From positions 1 to 54,540 of the forward strand of contig JAEZYU010000049.1 in NCBI GenBank assembly GCA_023418915.1: a DNA stretch of 54,540 bases, given 5' to 3'. The notes beneath the pieces are model-generated. The model saw nothing but the letters and a program-made list of their open reading frames with translations, was not told where the DNA came from and made no database searches. The stretch is from Bacillota bacterium. GTDB lineage: Bacteria > Bacillota > Clostridia > Acetivibrionales > DTU013. This document shows, one piece after another, positions 15,957 through 24,967 of this stretch. Position 1 is the stretch's first letter. Each line of letters starts with the position of its first letter. A program made the position numbers and the translations under genes.

Positions 15957-17777
15957 TCACCTGACTATGCTGCTTATCCAGTCATCTCTTAGCAGATCAT
16001 CCACTTCAAAGTCTGATGGATTTGCTGTCGGATACGATGAAGCTTCAAGGATGACATCCGGGGAAGTACCAAAGATGTGGTTTGGCTCCTCGTTATCATT
16101 TAAGGTCAGCTCTACATCCATTGTGAAGATGATCCCGCTGTTGGGCAGAGCAATATCGATCGGCGATATGAAGCAGTTTCCGGCACCTCCTGTATTCGTA
16201 CCGATAACAGAAGCGATTCCCATTTCTTTCGCGGCAGCTGTAAAAGAATCAGCTGCTGAAAATGTATTTCTATCTGCCAGGATATAGACTTTGCCATTGA
16301 ATGGAAAGCTGTTGAGATGTGTGAATCTTTTTGTAATCCTGTATACCTGCCATTCATTATTTTCAAATGTGTCCCTCTGTATTTCCTCCACACCAATAAT
16401 ATGATTGAGATCCTTTTGCAGCAGGTCGTTTCCGAACAGCCATCTATAAATATGGTATTTCATCCCCATCCATTTAAATAACCCTTTTTTGACGGCAGTT
16501 AGCTGCACATAGGTTTTGGGTTCGGATAAAAGAGGGCGAACCAGATTTTCGCTCCAGTAATTGATCTCTCCTCCACCATTTCCTCTGATATCGATGATCA
16601 ATTTTCTATATTTTCCTTTTGAATCATTCATGAACTTTTGCAAAACACGATTATCATCTTCAATATATTGACCGGCAAAGCTGAATATCTTTATATATCC
16701 CGCATCCTCTGTCAATTCCCTGCAGACCGCATTTGGATATGAGCCGGGCTTTATAACAATATTAGCCTCATTATTAGCCCCAATATTAGCCTCATTATTA
16801 GCCTCATTCGCAGCATTATGATCAAGCTTATTGAGGTTTACGCTATAGACCGTTCCATCCTCGAGCAGAAAATCAACTCTCCAGTAGTCTTTGCCGGAAG
16901 TGTTGTCTTCAGGAGCATTATCATAGGAAACATTAACATTGGGGACTTTATAACAGTGAGCATTTTCGTTCGTAAGATTATCGTTCGTAAGATTATCGTT
17001 CGAAAGATCATCGTTTGAAAGATTATCGTTCGAAAGATCATCGTTCGAAAGACTATTTTCGGAATCATTATCTACTGTAAACAAACCAGCAGTAAAGCAC
17101 TTTTTTAAAGCAGCATCATACAGGAGCCTTGTTTTTGACTGAAGTGCTCTAACATAACTGTCCACATCCATCCCATTGATACTGGCAATGACAGTACCAC
17201 TTGGCAACACCACACCATCTGCCGCATATTCTCCGCCAAGTACATATTTGCCGTCTTTATATATTACATATGCATCCGAAAAAGCATTCCACCTGAGCCT
17301 TGTCGCTTCTCTTCCCCAATATGCCGTCTGCTTATAAGCGCTCCTCTTTATGTTATAAATATAGCTGTGATATACAGAGCTGTTCATCGGAAAATCCTGT
17401 CCGAAGCAGACACGGGTATGTCCGGAGCCGTGCCTTAACCGCTGAGAGTATTCCAGGACCAGCCTGAAAAACTCCATATTGTTTTCTGTCTGGCCGGCTT
17501 TGTTAATGTACTCACCTTCCATTGCTTCGATATCATCAAGCCCCATATATTCAACAACAGCATCATTATATGGGTACACCTCGCGGACGAACCGGGTGAG
17601 ATACCTGAAATCTTCGATCTTCTGTTTGGCTGACAGCTCAGGAACAAAATCCACATGGTCTTTATGGAAAATCTCAAGGCGGATCGCTTGATAAACAATG
17701 TACGATAACAGCAATGTAATAGAAATAACTAATACAGAAATCAAAATTTTGACCCCTACCTTTTTATTTTGCCGCAT
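15957..17777 (-). CDS. S41-family serine protease, membrane-anchored
   Basis: This is a C-terminal-processing-peptidase-like enzyme of about 606 residues. It has one N-terminal membrane segment (about 10-33) and an extracytoplasmic remainder. The S41 core lies in the C-terminal half: IIDIRGNGGGE, then NTFSAADSF with the likely nucleophile Ser, and GTNTGGAGN. The Lys partner is not obvious. Two low-complexity inserts near the middle, a five-residue unit (SNDDL-like) repeated about seven times and an NEAN-rich stretch, come from tandem DNA repeats. The ATG chosen lies 14 bases after GGAGG; a TTG seven codons upstream also fits the frame. Confidence 0.8.
   Translation of the reverse strand: MRQNKKVGVKILISVLVISITLLLSYIVYQAIRLEIFHKDHVDFVPELSAKQKIEDFRYLTRFVREVYPYNDAVVEYMGLDDIEAMEGEYINKAGQTENNMEFFRLVLEYSQRLRHGSGHTRVCFGQDFPMNSSVYHSYIYNIKRSAYKQTAYWGREATRLRWNAFSDAYVIYKDGKYVLGGEYAADGVVLPSGTVIASINGMDVDSYVRALQSKTRLLYDAALKKCFTAGLFTVDNDSENSLSNDDLSNDNLSNDDLSNDNLTNDNLTNENAHCYKVPNVNVSYDNAPEDNTSGKDYWRVDFLLEDGTVYSVNLNKLDHNAANEANNEANIGANNEANIVIKPGSYPNAVCRELTEDAGYIKIFSFAGQYIEDDNRVLQKFMNDSKGKYRKLIIDIRGNGGGEINYWSENLVRPLLSEPKTYVQLTAVKKGLFKWMGMKYHIYRWLFGNDLLQKDLNHIIGVEEIQRDTFENNEWQVYRITKRFTHLNSFPFNGKVYILADRNTFSAADSFTAAAKEMGIASVIGTNTGGAGNCFISPIDIALPNSGIIFTMDVELTLNDNEEPNHIFGTSPDVILEASSYPTANPSDFEVDDLLRDDWISSIVR
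16966..17055. repeat. 15-bp in-frame tandem repeat in the protease gene
   Basis: About six to seven units of TCGTTCGWAAGATYA encode Ser/Thr-Asn-Asp/Glu-Asp/Asn-Leu repeats. A second, smaller TTATTAGCC-based repeat at about 16755-16812 encodes the NEAN segment. Both are multiples of three. Confidence 0.85.
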
Positions 17778-17806
17778 ATTTTTAGTTACTACCTCCAATA
17801 GGCCTG

Positions 17807-18610
17807 TTAATAATCCTTTAGTATCGCCTCCATGATGTATTTGGCAACGCCGTCTTCATTGTTGGAAACAGTTACTGCATCGGCGGCCTGCCGTACCTCG
17901 TCAATTGCATTACTCATTGCTACACCGATACCTGAATACTGTATCATCTCAAGATCATTATAATCGTCACCGAAGGCTGCGATTTCCGATCTGGAAATAC
18001 CCATCTGCATCGCTAGCTGCTTTACTGCATTTAATTTAGTAGCATTCCTGTTCATGATCTGGCAAATAGTTCTTCCATCTGATAGCAGGCAGTAAAGATC
18101 AGCTGATAGAAGTGATTGTATTTCAACATATTCACTGTCTGAATTTAATTCGACTATGATCTTGTCAGCGTCGATTTCAGGCAGCTCGCTAAAATCTGTC
18201 TGCACTGTAGAAGCCTCCAGTATCTTTCTATCCCTTGGCGACTTACCCCATATGGATATTACGTCAAAATTGGCATATATCTTATCATCGATCTCGACAG
18301 AAAGCTTTTTACCCGGATATCTGCTCTGTAATGCTTGTACTAAGCGTATTGCCTCCTTATTGGGAATGCCATAACTGCTGCCGGCTCGCTGCCCTTCCAG
18401 TAAGGCTATTGCTCCGTTATGGTAGACAGCAGTGCTGCAGTTGACTTGCTGCATATAATGCCTTATCGCTCTATATGGCCTTGCTGTCGCAAACACTATT
18501 TTGATCCCTACATCATGAGCTTTTTGCAGTATTTTTTCAGTATATTGTGAAATTGTTTTGTCAGATCGAAGCAGTGTATTATCAAGGTCAAGTACGAGCA
18601 TCTTTATCAT
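17807..18610 (-). CDS. Cof-type HAD-superfamily phosphatase
   Basis: This is a cytoplasmic sugar- or nucleotide-phosphate phosphatase of 267 residues. Motif I is LDLDNTLL (nucleophile Asp8), motif II lies in VFATARP, motif III has the conserved Lys in NRNATKLNAV, and motif IV is FGDDYNDLEM. The Cof-type C2 cap lies between motifs II and III. The start was chosen for GGGGGC six bases before the ATG; a Met six codons upstream lacks one. It sits 29 bp before the S41 protease gene and may be cotranscribed. Confidence 0.87.
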   Translation of the reverse strand: MIKMLVLDLDNTLLRSDKTISQYTEKILQKAHDVGIKIVFATARPYRAIRHYMQQVNCSTAVYHNGAIALLEGQRAGSSYGIPNKEAIRLVQALQSRYPGKKLSVEIDDKIYANFDVISIWGKSPRDRKILEASTVQTDFSELPEIDADKIIVELNSDSEYVEIQSLLSADLYCLLSDGRTICQIMNRNATKLNAVKQLAMQMGISRSEIAAFGDDYNDLEMIQYSGIGVAMSNAIDEVRQAADAVTVSNNEDGVAKYIMEAILKDY

Positions 18611-18654
18611 ATTGAAGCCCCCATCCAATCATATCAATTGCCTGACTTTTCTGG

Positions 18655-19827
18655 TTAGCAGCAGCATACTGAGTGCCTTTCAACAACTATCACCGGAACC
18701 AGCATCTCCTGTCTGGTCAATCCTGCGTGCTGTGCCCTGTAAACTCTTCTCGGCTGGTAATTGTTTGTCGCATATCTTATCATTTTATTTCCAATTGAGC
18801 AAGCCAAAAAATCGCCAAGAAAATCCGGCACCTTCCTATGTGTTATACCTGAACCCAGTATCCCACTTTTTAACACCTGCTCTTTGGGAATCAGAATGAA
18901 ATCGTCTCCAAAATAATCATTGAACCTTTGTTCAAATATGCGAAGCTTCTCCGGTCTGACAAAAAGTGAGGCTGCGCGGGATTCTATTGACGGAGGCATT
19001 ATCAGGCATTCATCTATCTCTGGGATTTCATTTAGAAATACTTCCTCAGAAATATCTATCAGTCCATGGTCTGCCGTTATGATAACGACCGTGTCATCTA
19101 TTTTGCCGCACATTTCATTTATCCGTTCATCTGTGTATTCCATGAAGGATATGACCTCATCCACATAACATCCTTCCCAATGCATCGTCCTGTCGGGATC
19201 AGGCCAGTATGACATGATGAACTTCCTTCCTTCATTACTACATAGGAACTCTATGTTTCTGCATATATGATCCACGTCATTTGCTTCAATATTCAGATTG
19301 GGGCCAGCGGAGATCATGATGCCCGGTGGAACGATGGCACAGGAACTGATATTGCTGTTTGTTGCTTTATCGATCGCTTCAAAAACAGTGTTATACGGCA
19401 TAAGCGTGAAGGCTGCGTGTTTTTCGCCTGCACTTGTCTTAGTGAAGCTGTATTGGTTAGTGAACGTGTCAATACACCCATCGTATTCCCTGAAGTACAG
19501 TGACCATCCCAGCCAGCCGTGCTCATTTGGTGAAAGGCCAGAATAATAGGCAGTCATTGCAGCTGTAGTGGTACAAGGGTATACAGACGTTGCCTGGCGG
19601 TACATATTGCCTCTTAAAAAGCTGTTTTCAGAAAGATTATGCTCCAGCATGTCTATACCCATACCATCAAAAACCATGAGCACCACATTTTTATATCCCT
19701 TCGAGAGAATCGTATCAATGTCGCCGATACTTTGATATCCGGAGCATGCGCCAAAATGCTTCATGATTGAGGATGTTAAGTTTAATATACAGTTGTTATA
19801 ATCGGGCCTAACGACGTTTTCCTTCAT
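18655..19827 (-). CDS. Type I phosphodiesterase / alkaline-phosphatase-fold protein
   Basis: This 390-residue enzyme is of the nucleotide pyrophosphatase/phosphodiesterase family. It binds two metals: FDGMG (Asp54), a Thr-rich nucleophile region PCTTTAAMT (about 85-92), YWPDPDRTMH, and ITADHGLID near the C-terminal half. There is no signal peptide, so it is cytoplasmic. Its start codon lies inside a 17-bp repeat that also duplicates the ribosome binding site. It is followed 44 bp later by the HAD phosphatase gene, suggesting a small phosphate-ester operon. Confidence 0.82.
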   Translation of the reverse strand: MKENVVRPDYNNCILNLTSSIMKHFGACSGYQSIGDIDTILSKGYKNVVLMVFDGMGIDMLEHNLSENSFLRGNMYRQATSVYPCTTTAAMTAYYSGLSPNEHGWLGWSLYFREYDGCIDTFTNQYSFTKTSAGEKHAAFTLMPYNTVFEAIDKATNSNISSCAIVPPGIMISAGPNLNIEANDVDHICRNIEFLCSNEGRKFIMSYWPDPDRTMHWEGCYVDEVISFMEYTDERINEMCGKIDDTVVIITADHGLIDISEEVFLNEIPEIDECLIMPPSIESRAASLFVRPEKLRIFEQRFNDYFGDDFILIPKEQVLKSGILGSGITHRKVPDFLGDFLACSIGNKMIRYATNNYQPRRVYRAQHAGLTRQEMLVPVIVVERHSVCCC

Positions 19828-19888
19828 ACCAATCGTTCCTTCGCGCCAACTTTTCCTTCATACCAGCCTTTCCTTCATGCCAACCTTT
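19821..19888. repeat. 17-bp repeat duplicating a translation start region
   Basis: Four 17-bp units (plus strand CCTTCATACCARYCTTT type) cover the start of the phosphodiesterase gene. On the minus strand each unit carries AAGGA, and three of the four carry ATG-AAG-GAA, so the ribosome site and start codon are both present several times. Confidence 0.8.
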
Positions 19889-19954
19889 TCCACCATGCAA
19901 TGTTATTATTATTACCTCTTCGCTAATTATTGCTCCTGTTTGGTGCCCATAATA

Positions 19955-20446
19955 TCATCTTCGCTCTACCGATTTCTCGAGAAAGCATACCTCAAACGGC
20001 AAATGCTTAAACACCTTCATGCCTGTCTCTATAAATCCGTAGTCCATATACCATTTCTTCAGCATCCGGTTTTCATTGATTATACCAATTGAAACCTTAT
20101 TTCCGCTATTTTTCTTTACAGTCTCAAAAACGAAATCCATCAGCTTCCTGCCGATTCCCATATGCCTGTATTGTGACAATACAGCAAGTCTCTCCATATA
20201 CCAACGATCCTCATCTGCTTTTTCTATTGCAACGAATCCAACCCGCTGTCCACTAAAGTAAGCACCATACATCATGATCCCCTTTTCTTTCATTCTTTCA
20301 AGTGAATCAGATCCTGCGAATGCAGGATTGGTAGGAGCATTTTCCCGGGTAATTTTAAACTCATCTGCAACTGTAACAAAGGATCTTCTGATAACAGAAG
20401 CCCACATATCGAATTCATCATATACCGCTTTGATTTCAATATTCAT
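19955..20446 (-). CDS. GNAT-family N-acetyltransferase
   Basis: This 163-residue acetyltransferase has the acetyl-CoA-binding motif A in ERLAVLSQYRHMGIGRKLMDF and the C-terminal motif MLKKWYMDYGFIETG. The chosen Met follows GAGGTG at proper spacing; a Met four codons upstream does not. The acetyl-acceptor cannot be told. It stands alone, with a repeat-rich gap upstream. Confidence 0.83.
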   Translation of the reverse strand: MNIEIKAVYDEFDMWASVIRRSFVTVADEFKITRENAPTNPAFAGSDSLERMKEKGIMMYGAYFSGQRVGFVAIEKADEDRWYMERLAVLSQYRHMGIGRKLMDFVFETVKKNSGNKVSIGIINENRMLKKWYMDYGFIETGMKVFKHLPFEVCFLEKSVERR

Positions 20447-20654
20447 ACTGCACCTCATTACAGCTTTATGTTCTGCACCGCATTACCGTTCTGATTTCTG
20501 TTTTTATGCTCCTCCACTATATGCCGCTCTGATTTCCATATGCGTTCTGCGCTTTTAAAAGAAAGCCGGTTTCCTGCGTATATAAATAAATCGCAATATT
20601 TATCATACGATTGTATCATAATTTATCTCATATTTTAACAAATATCAGACAAAG

Positions 20655-20735
20655 AGCTTTTCCGGGATTAAGCCACAATGAAACTTTTCCGGATTAAATC
20701 ACAATGTAAATCTTCTGGATTAAGCCACAATGATC
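20655..20735. repeat. Degenerate 27-29-bp repeat, three copies
   Basis: Three units with the shared core CTTYTCYGGATTAARYCACA and ATG occupy the gap downstream of the AviRa-like gene stop. The rest of 20459-20760 holds no recognised gene. Confidence 0.75.
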
Positions 20736-20760
20736 ATTGAGTTTTACCGCAGCCGGAGGC

Positions 20761-21498
20761 TTATTTATTTGCATTTTTGTTTATAGGCTCCAGTATTTCA
20801 ACTATCCTTTTGCCTGCTTTAAAACGTTCGAGCCTTTTATAGCTGCTGTTGTGAATTTTTTGAGAACGGTCATGAATAACCGCAATAATAGAATTGTTAC
20901 CAAGCACACATTTGATAGAATCAAGAAGTAAATCAACCGCATTTCCTTTGTCATCTGACCACAAAGCAAGATTTCCATATGGAACATCGGCCATAATGAT
21001 ATCCGCCCTGAATTCCTCATTACAAAAAGCTGTTTCATTTAGCGAATCTGCAGTGAAGCACTTTATTTCAGGGACAAATGGACGATCCTTTATAATCCCG
21101 ATAAACCTGTCTGCACTCCTTAGCGCATCCTTGTGAGACTGTTTGTTGTACAGGCTTACCATTTCGATGATTTGTTCTCTTCGCTGATCAAGACCATCTA
21201 ATGTCAATAGGGACAGATTACTGTTTGTGAGATCAACTGAAGCTTCATCAATATCAGAACAGATGAAGCCCCCGATAACAGCAGGATTAAGAAGACCCAG
21301 AACAGCGACCATATAGCCTCCTCCGCTGCAGGGGTCAAACAGAACGATATCCCTTTTCTTGTCCGAATATTCAAGGCATCTTTTAAATATCTCATCTGCC
21401 AGTCTTACTGGAAAGCTTGGCATTCCTGACCGATGATACAACACCCTGCCACATGCAAAATCCTCAAAATTCTGCTCTGTGCTGAATCTGTATTCCAT
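20761..21498 (-). CDS. AviRa-like 23S rRNA methyltransferase
   Basis: This 245-residue SAM-dependent methyltransferase resembles AviRa, which methylates a 23S rRNA guanosine and confers avilamycin resistance. Supporting features are the N-terminal pattern FACGRVLYHRSGMPSFPVRL, the SAM motif LFDPCSGGGYM, and the catalytic-type motif ADVPYGN. The close match of the N-terminal pattern makes the family likely. Avilamycin is not expected here, so the native role could be ribosome maintenance. No neighbours point to an antibiotic cluster. Confidence 0.72.
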   Translation of the reverse strand: MEYRFSTEQNFEDFACGRVLYHRSGMPSFPVRLADEIFKRCLEYSDKKRDIVLFDPCSGGGYMVAVLGLLNPAVIGGFICSDIDEASVDLTNSNLSLLTLDGLDQRREQIIEMVSLYNKQSHKDALRSADRFIGIIKDRPFVPEIKCFTADSLNETAFCNEEFRADIIMADVPYGNLALWSDDKGNAVDLLLDSIKCVLGNNSIIAVIHDRSQKIHNSSYKRLERFKAGKRIVEILEPINKNANK

Positions 21499-21543
21499 TC
21501 ACGACTCCTTCTGTAGTTTGGTCAAGTGATCACTCAAGTGAAA

Positions 21544-22182
21544 TCATATAATGAATTCGGCTGAAAGATAGTATACATCATAATTACCTGTACCTTTGAA
21601 ATCCAGAATATCTTTCACTATACGATACTCGCCTTTGTCAAGGCTTCCATAAAGCCATTCCCAGTCAACAGTCCATTCACTGTCACTATCCGGGGCCAGG
21701 TCATACCCGATAGAGTTGAACCCATAATTCCCTTCAAATTCAATCGGGACCTGATACCAGCTGTCTCCTTTTTTCTTCTCAAGGGTATAGAACTCTCCGT
21801 ATATACAATCACTTTCAGACTCATTGCTGAACACTACCGTTAGCCCTGTAGGCGAAGCAGTACCTTCTTTTGCCTTCATAGTTACGCCTTCCATATTATT
21901 TACAGCTTGTATCTCCGTAGGCTTCCACTCCACAGCATCTACAGTATGTCCTTCTCCGGTACCGTCTGGTGTCTGAGTATTGTCCGCTAACTGTCCGTTA
22001 CTTTTTTCTGATTGTCCGACATCTTCATCTGCATGAACCTGGCCGCTGCTGTCTGCTTCATTATCCTGTTTGCCGGAAGAGAATAAGCCTGCTTCCGACT
22101 CATTATTTAAAAGATTTGAGCAGCCTGTAGTCAGAAGTATTCCACCAATTATACAGATCAGGGGGAATAAATGTTTTCTCAT
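21544..22182 (-). CDS. Lipoprotein with Ig-like (Big_14-type) domain
   Basis: This 212-residue secreted lipoprotein has a signal peptide with lipobox LTTGC (Cys21), a low-complexity Asp/Glu/Ser/Gly-rich linker (about 25-85), and a beta-rich domain (about 90-212) with GLTVVFSNESES and the C-terminal pattern DKGEYRIVKDI. I match this domain to the immunoglobulin-like Big_14 family common in clostridial lipoproteins. It is exposed on the outer membrane face. Ligand unknown. An AGGTGAT ribosome site precedes the start. Confidence 0.78.
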   Translation of the reverse strand: MRKHLFPLICIIGGILLTTGCSNLLNNESEAGLFSSGKQDNEADSSGQVHADEDVGQSEKSNGQLADNTQTPDGTGEGHTVDAVEWKPTEIQAVNNMEGVTMKAKEGTASPTGLTVVFSNESESDCIYGEFYTLEKKKGDSWYQVPIEFEGNYGFNSIGYDLAPDSDSEWTVDWEWLYGSLDKGEYRIVKDILDFKGTGNYDVYYLSAEFII

Positions 22183-22338
22183 ATGATCACCTCTATCTTT
22201 ATTAGACTCGTATCATATAAGTAAAGTTCGTTTGTCTCTGCCGTAGCTGAGAACAACCTCAGTCTTATCTCCCCTGAGCTTTAGTACTATACATATTCTC
22301 CTACATGGCAACGGCTGTCAAAAAAATATGTTGTCCGC

Positions 22339-22899
22339 TTATTGCTTCTTTCTGGCTTTTTTGTTGAGCCTAAGCACTATATTCCTCCTAGCTGCCAGAG
22401 CTTGAAATAATTCTGCGGCAAGCGCCGCTTTTTCTTTAATTGTTAAATTCTCCGAGTCTGCATTTGCTGAAATTTCTTTCACAATTGATTTAACATCCTG
22501 TAACTCCAAAAGGTTAACAGCCAGACAGAAAAAGCTTTTTCGCCGACCATCATTGAAGTTTGCCAATAGGAACTTCAGAAGCTCCATTTTTTCAGCCAGC
22601 TCAGACATATAGGTGTCTAGCCCAATCTTAATTACTTTTTTGAAATCCTTTAGTTGGTTGCAGTGAGTTATAAATGAGTCAAACATATCAATACCAGCAT
22701 ATTTTTCACAAGGATACTCATGGCACAAATAGCAGAATTCAACTCCATCATGCTGCAGGCTGCACCTTGCTATGGCACAAGGCTGATTACCAGCCCCACC
22801 TCCGCAGCCGGGACAATAATTATCCACATGCATTGTACACAGTCCGCAGTTCAATCCGCAAAGAGAGAATTTAAGATTGGACCTATTGAAATTATTCAT
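22339..22899 (-). CDS. DUF3795 Cys-rich protein
   Basis: This 186-residue protein has the DUF3795 signature: CGLNCGLCTMH, then YCPGCGGG, CAIARCS and EFCYLCHEYPC within the first 70 residues, likely binding zinc or an iron-sulfur cluster, followed by a helical C-terminal extension. A second, shorter DUF3795 protein is a cassette at 52.2 kb; the two are not close copies. It follows a GNAT gene by 19 bp and is probably cotranscribed. Function unknown. Confidence 0.8.
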   Translation of the reverse strand: MNNFNRSNLKFSLCGLNCGLCTMHVDNYCPGCGGGAGNQPCAIARCSLQHDGVEFCYLCHEYPCEKYAGIDMFDSFITHCNQLKDFKKVIKIGLDTYMSELAEKMELLKFLLANFNDGRRKSFFCLAVNLLELQDVKSIVKEISANADSENLTIKEKAALAAELFQALAARRNIVLRLNKKARKKQ

Positions 22900-22918
22900 A
22901 TATGTATTCCTCCATTAC

Positions 22919-23467
22919 TCAGCGATCCCATATCTCAAACCACTCATCTGCCAAAATAGCATATTCGTAAGTGTCACTCCAAATGGGTTCACCTTTCTCA
23001 TCCCTTTTGAAGTATATGTTTTTACGTAAGTGTCCCTCTCTCCTCATTTTCAAGCGTTCCAGAAGTTTCCATGATCGTGTGTTTTCGGGATTGCACATGG
23101 CAACTACTCTGCGCACCTGCAACTTTTCAAAGCCATAATTGATAATCGCCCTGCAGCTTTCTGAAGCATATCCATTGCCACAATACCTGGAGTTGAAAAC
23201 ATATCCGATTTCCCAATTAGAAAATTCTTCAGGCTCCTGCCGGCTAAAATACACATTTCCTATCAGTTTACTGCTTTCTTTCAGGCATACAGCCCAAAAT
23301 GCCTTATCTGATGAACGTCTTGCAGCTTCAATTTTACAGTCCTCTTCGGAAAAAACATCGTATGGTTCATATCTGACCACATCTTCATTGGAAAGATACT
23401 CATACAAGTCCTTCCAGTCATCACAGCAAAACTTTCTCATAATCAATCTACCAGATTCTATTTGCAT
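22919..23467 (-). CDS. RimJ/RimL-type GNAT acetyltransferase
   Basis: This 182-residue acetyltransferase has the N-terminal pattern MQIESGRLIMRKF, then NWEIGYVFNSRYCGNGYASESCRAI with the acetyl-CoA-binding loop, and NPENTRSWKLLERLKMRREG. RimJ/RimL enzymes act on protein N-termini or small amines. The start was fixed by GTGAGGGTGG just upstream; the frame extends another 22 codons into an attC-like half-site and has no ribosome site there. Confidence 0.87.
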   Translation of the reverse strand: MQIESGRLIMRKFCCDDWKDLYEYLSNEDVVRYEPYDVFSEEDCKIEAARRSSDKAFWAVCLKESSKLIGNVYFSRQEPEEFSNWEIGYVFNSRYCGNGYASESCRAIINYGFEKLQVRRVVAMCNPENTRSWKLLERLKMRREGHLRKNIYFKRDEKGEPIWSDTYEYAILADEWFEIWDR

Positions 23468-23532
23468 ACCACCCTCACTTTGCTGGAGCTTCTTCATCTC
23501 AGATTCAAGTACCGCCCTAGTGGTTGGGGACA

Positions 23533-23697
23533 TATATCACCTCGTTATAACGCATCATTCAAAGAAAATTTTTCGATTGTAGAAAATTTTTCTTACCTAT
23601 GTGCGTTTCAACGAGGCGGGAGATATGCTCGCCGCCTGAAAGACAATCGGTACCCGCCACATATAGTGGTTGGGACATATATCACCTCGTTATATTA
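23533..23697 (-). repeat. attC-like inverted repeat with a duplicated half
   Basis: GCGTTTCAACGAGGCG (23603-23618) faces CACCTCGTTATA (23686-23697): ends pair as AACGAGG/CCTCGTT over an 80-95-bp imperfect palindrome. The right half, with ATATATCACCTCGTTATA, occurs again at 23533-23551. The unit directly follows the stop codon of the 158-residue ORF. The layout fits an attC site with core AAC/GTT, but the arms differ from those in the 49-54 kb array. Confidence 0.45.
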
Positions 23698-24166
23698 CCA
23701 TCCCTTTTTTCTTATAATCAGCATCAATGGCTGTGCCTATGGCCAAGCCCAAACATAATCCTATGGGCACGCCGAGTTCTACATAATCAAATATGGTCCC
23801 TAGCGCAGCACCTATTGCCAAACCAATGCACATATAGGTACTCATGTACTGCCCTTCAGAAACAAGCTTATGCTTGCTTTGTAAATGCGAAATAATACTA
23901 CCGGTATCTCTGTAGTAGCTTTTAATCTCCTGTTTGCTTCGAGGCTTGCTGAACTTATCTGTGTTCTCTATATGATAAATGATCAAATCAGTATATTCCC
24001 TGCAATTTTCACATTCATCATAATACTGTACAAGCCTTTTGCTTATTCGCTCAAGCTTCTGATAGCCCTTTCGTTTTGCTTCATTCGGATCAGCGCATTG
24101 ACACAACTCCTTGACTAAAGCCAGTAACTTTTCCTTTTTGTTATCTGTTTCTCCCAACACCTTCAC
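23690..24166 (-). CDS. Uncharacterised protein with Gly-rich membrane hairpin
   Basis: I do not recognise a characterised family. The 158-residue protein has an N-terminal helical cytoplasmic part rich in Lys/Glu/Cys and two C-terminal hydrophobic segments made of Gly/Ala (GLAIGAALGTIFD and GLCLGLAIGTAID), like a glycine-zipper hairpin. Similar small proteins recur in Clostridia from memory. Its stop codon falls in the first base pairs of the attC-like repeat. Confidence 0.6.
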   Translation of the reverse strand: MKVLGETDNKKEKLLALVKELCQCADPNEAKRKGYQKLERISKRLVQYYDECENCREYTDLIIYHIENTDKFSKPRSKQEIKSYYRDTGSIISHLQSKHKLVSEGQYMSTYMCIGLAIGAALGTIFDYVELGVPIGLCLGLAIGTAIDADYKKKGMVI

Positions 24167-24279
24167 CCCCTAGGTTTTCTTTTACCAGTATAATCTATTG
24201 ATACTACCTTAAAAACACAAACAGTATTCGCCTGTTCCTCCGAAAATACAATATCCTGGCCAATGAGCGTCGTGCTATG

Positions 24280-24888
24280 TTAATACAAACACCATTTATT
24301 TAATTCTTCCTTTACAGTATAACCCATCATTACCTTAAGTCTATCAGGAATAAAATCCGGCTCAAGCATATATACTGTTAAACGGAAGTGTCCCTCCAGA
24401 ACAATAATGTTCTCGTGATCAGAGACCAAAATCATTGGCGGAAATGAGTTCCCTTCGGATATATACCTTGCTCCAGCTAAGAATCCATCATTCTTAACTC
24501 CAAATATCTCGACACCGTTTCTGATATTGCAGACTGCATCTTTTACTGATCTTGAACCTCCCGACAACTCTATCCAATAACTATAATTAATGTATTTTAC
24601 TTTTTCGAGATCACTCGTCGTCAGGTATACCCACGTCCAATGGACATCCTTCGGAAAACCATCGAATATCTCTCTGTCCTCTCCATATCCTCTGAACCTG
24701 GACAAAATATTCTTTCGCATTATATTCTCTTCATCTGAGCTTATATCAGGATCAAGTACTATCGATTCATGTACCTCAAAATCTGACATGATCCTAAAAA
24801 TGGTGTCGCTATAACGAGCCGATTTGACTTCAGTCTGCAAAAACAGCGATATCATCTCATTTTCCGAGGATTCACCTATGTACTCCAT
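24280..24888 (-). CDS. Uncharacterised protein with ParB-like C-terminal motif
   Basis: The 202-residue protein has no family I can name. It is acidic, with no membrane segment. The stretch ILVSDHENIIVLEGHFRLTV near the C-terminus recalls the ParB/sulfiredoxin-like pattern (a loop followed by an EGHxR-type motif), which in those proteins handles nucleotides. This is a weak resemblance. It stands alone on the minus strand; a TTGTTTC leader gives only a weak ribosome site (GAGAAACAA). Confidence 0.5.
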   Translation of the reverse strand: MEYIGESSENEMISLFLQTEVKSARYSDTIFRIMSDFEVHESIVLDPDISSDEENIMRKNILSRFRGYGEDREIFDGFPKDVHWTWVYLTTSDLEKVKYINYSYWIELSGGSRSVKDAVCNIRNGVEIFGVKNDGFLAGARYISEGNSFPPMILVSDHENIIVLEGHFRLTVYMLEPDFIPDRLKVMMGYTVKEELNKWCLY

Positions 24889-24967
24889 TGTTGTTTCTCC
24901 CTATTGCTTATTACTTTCTGGAGGAGACACTAGTCAAATAATGCTTCCTCATGTTTTACAAACCACA

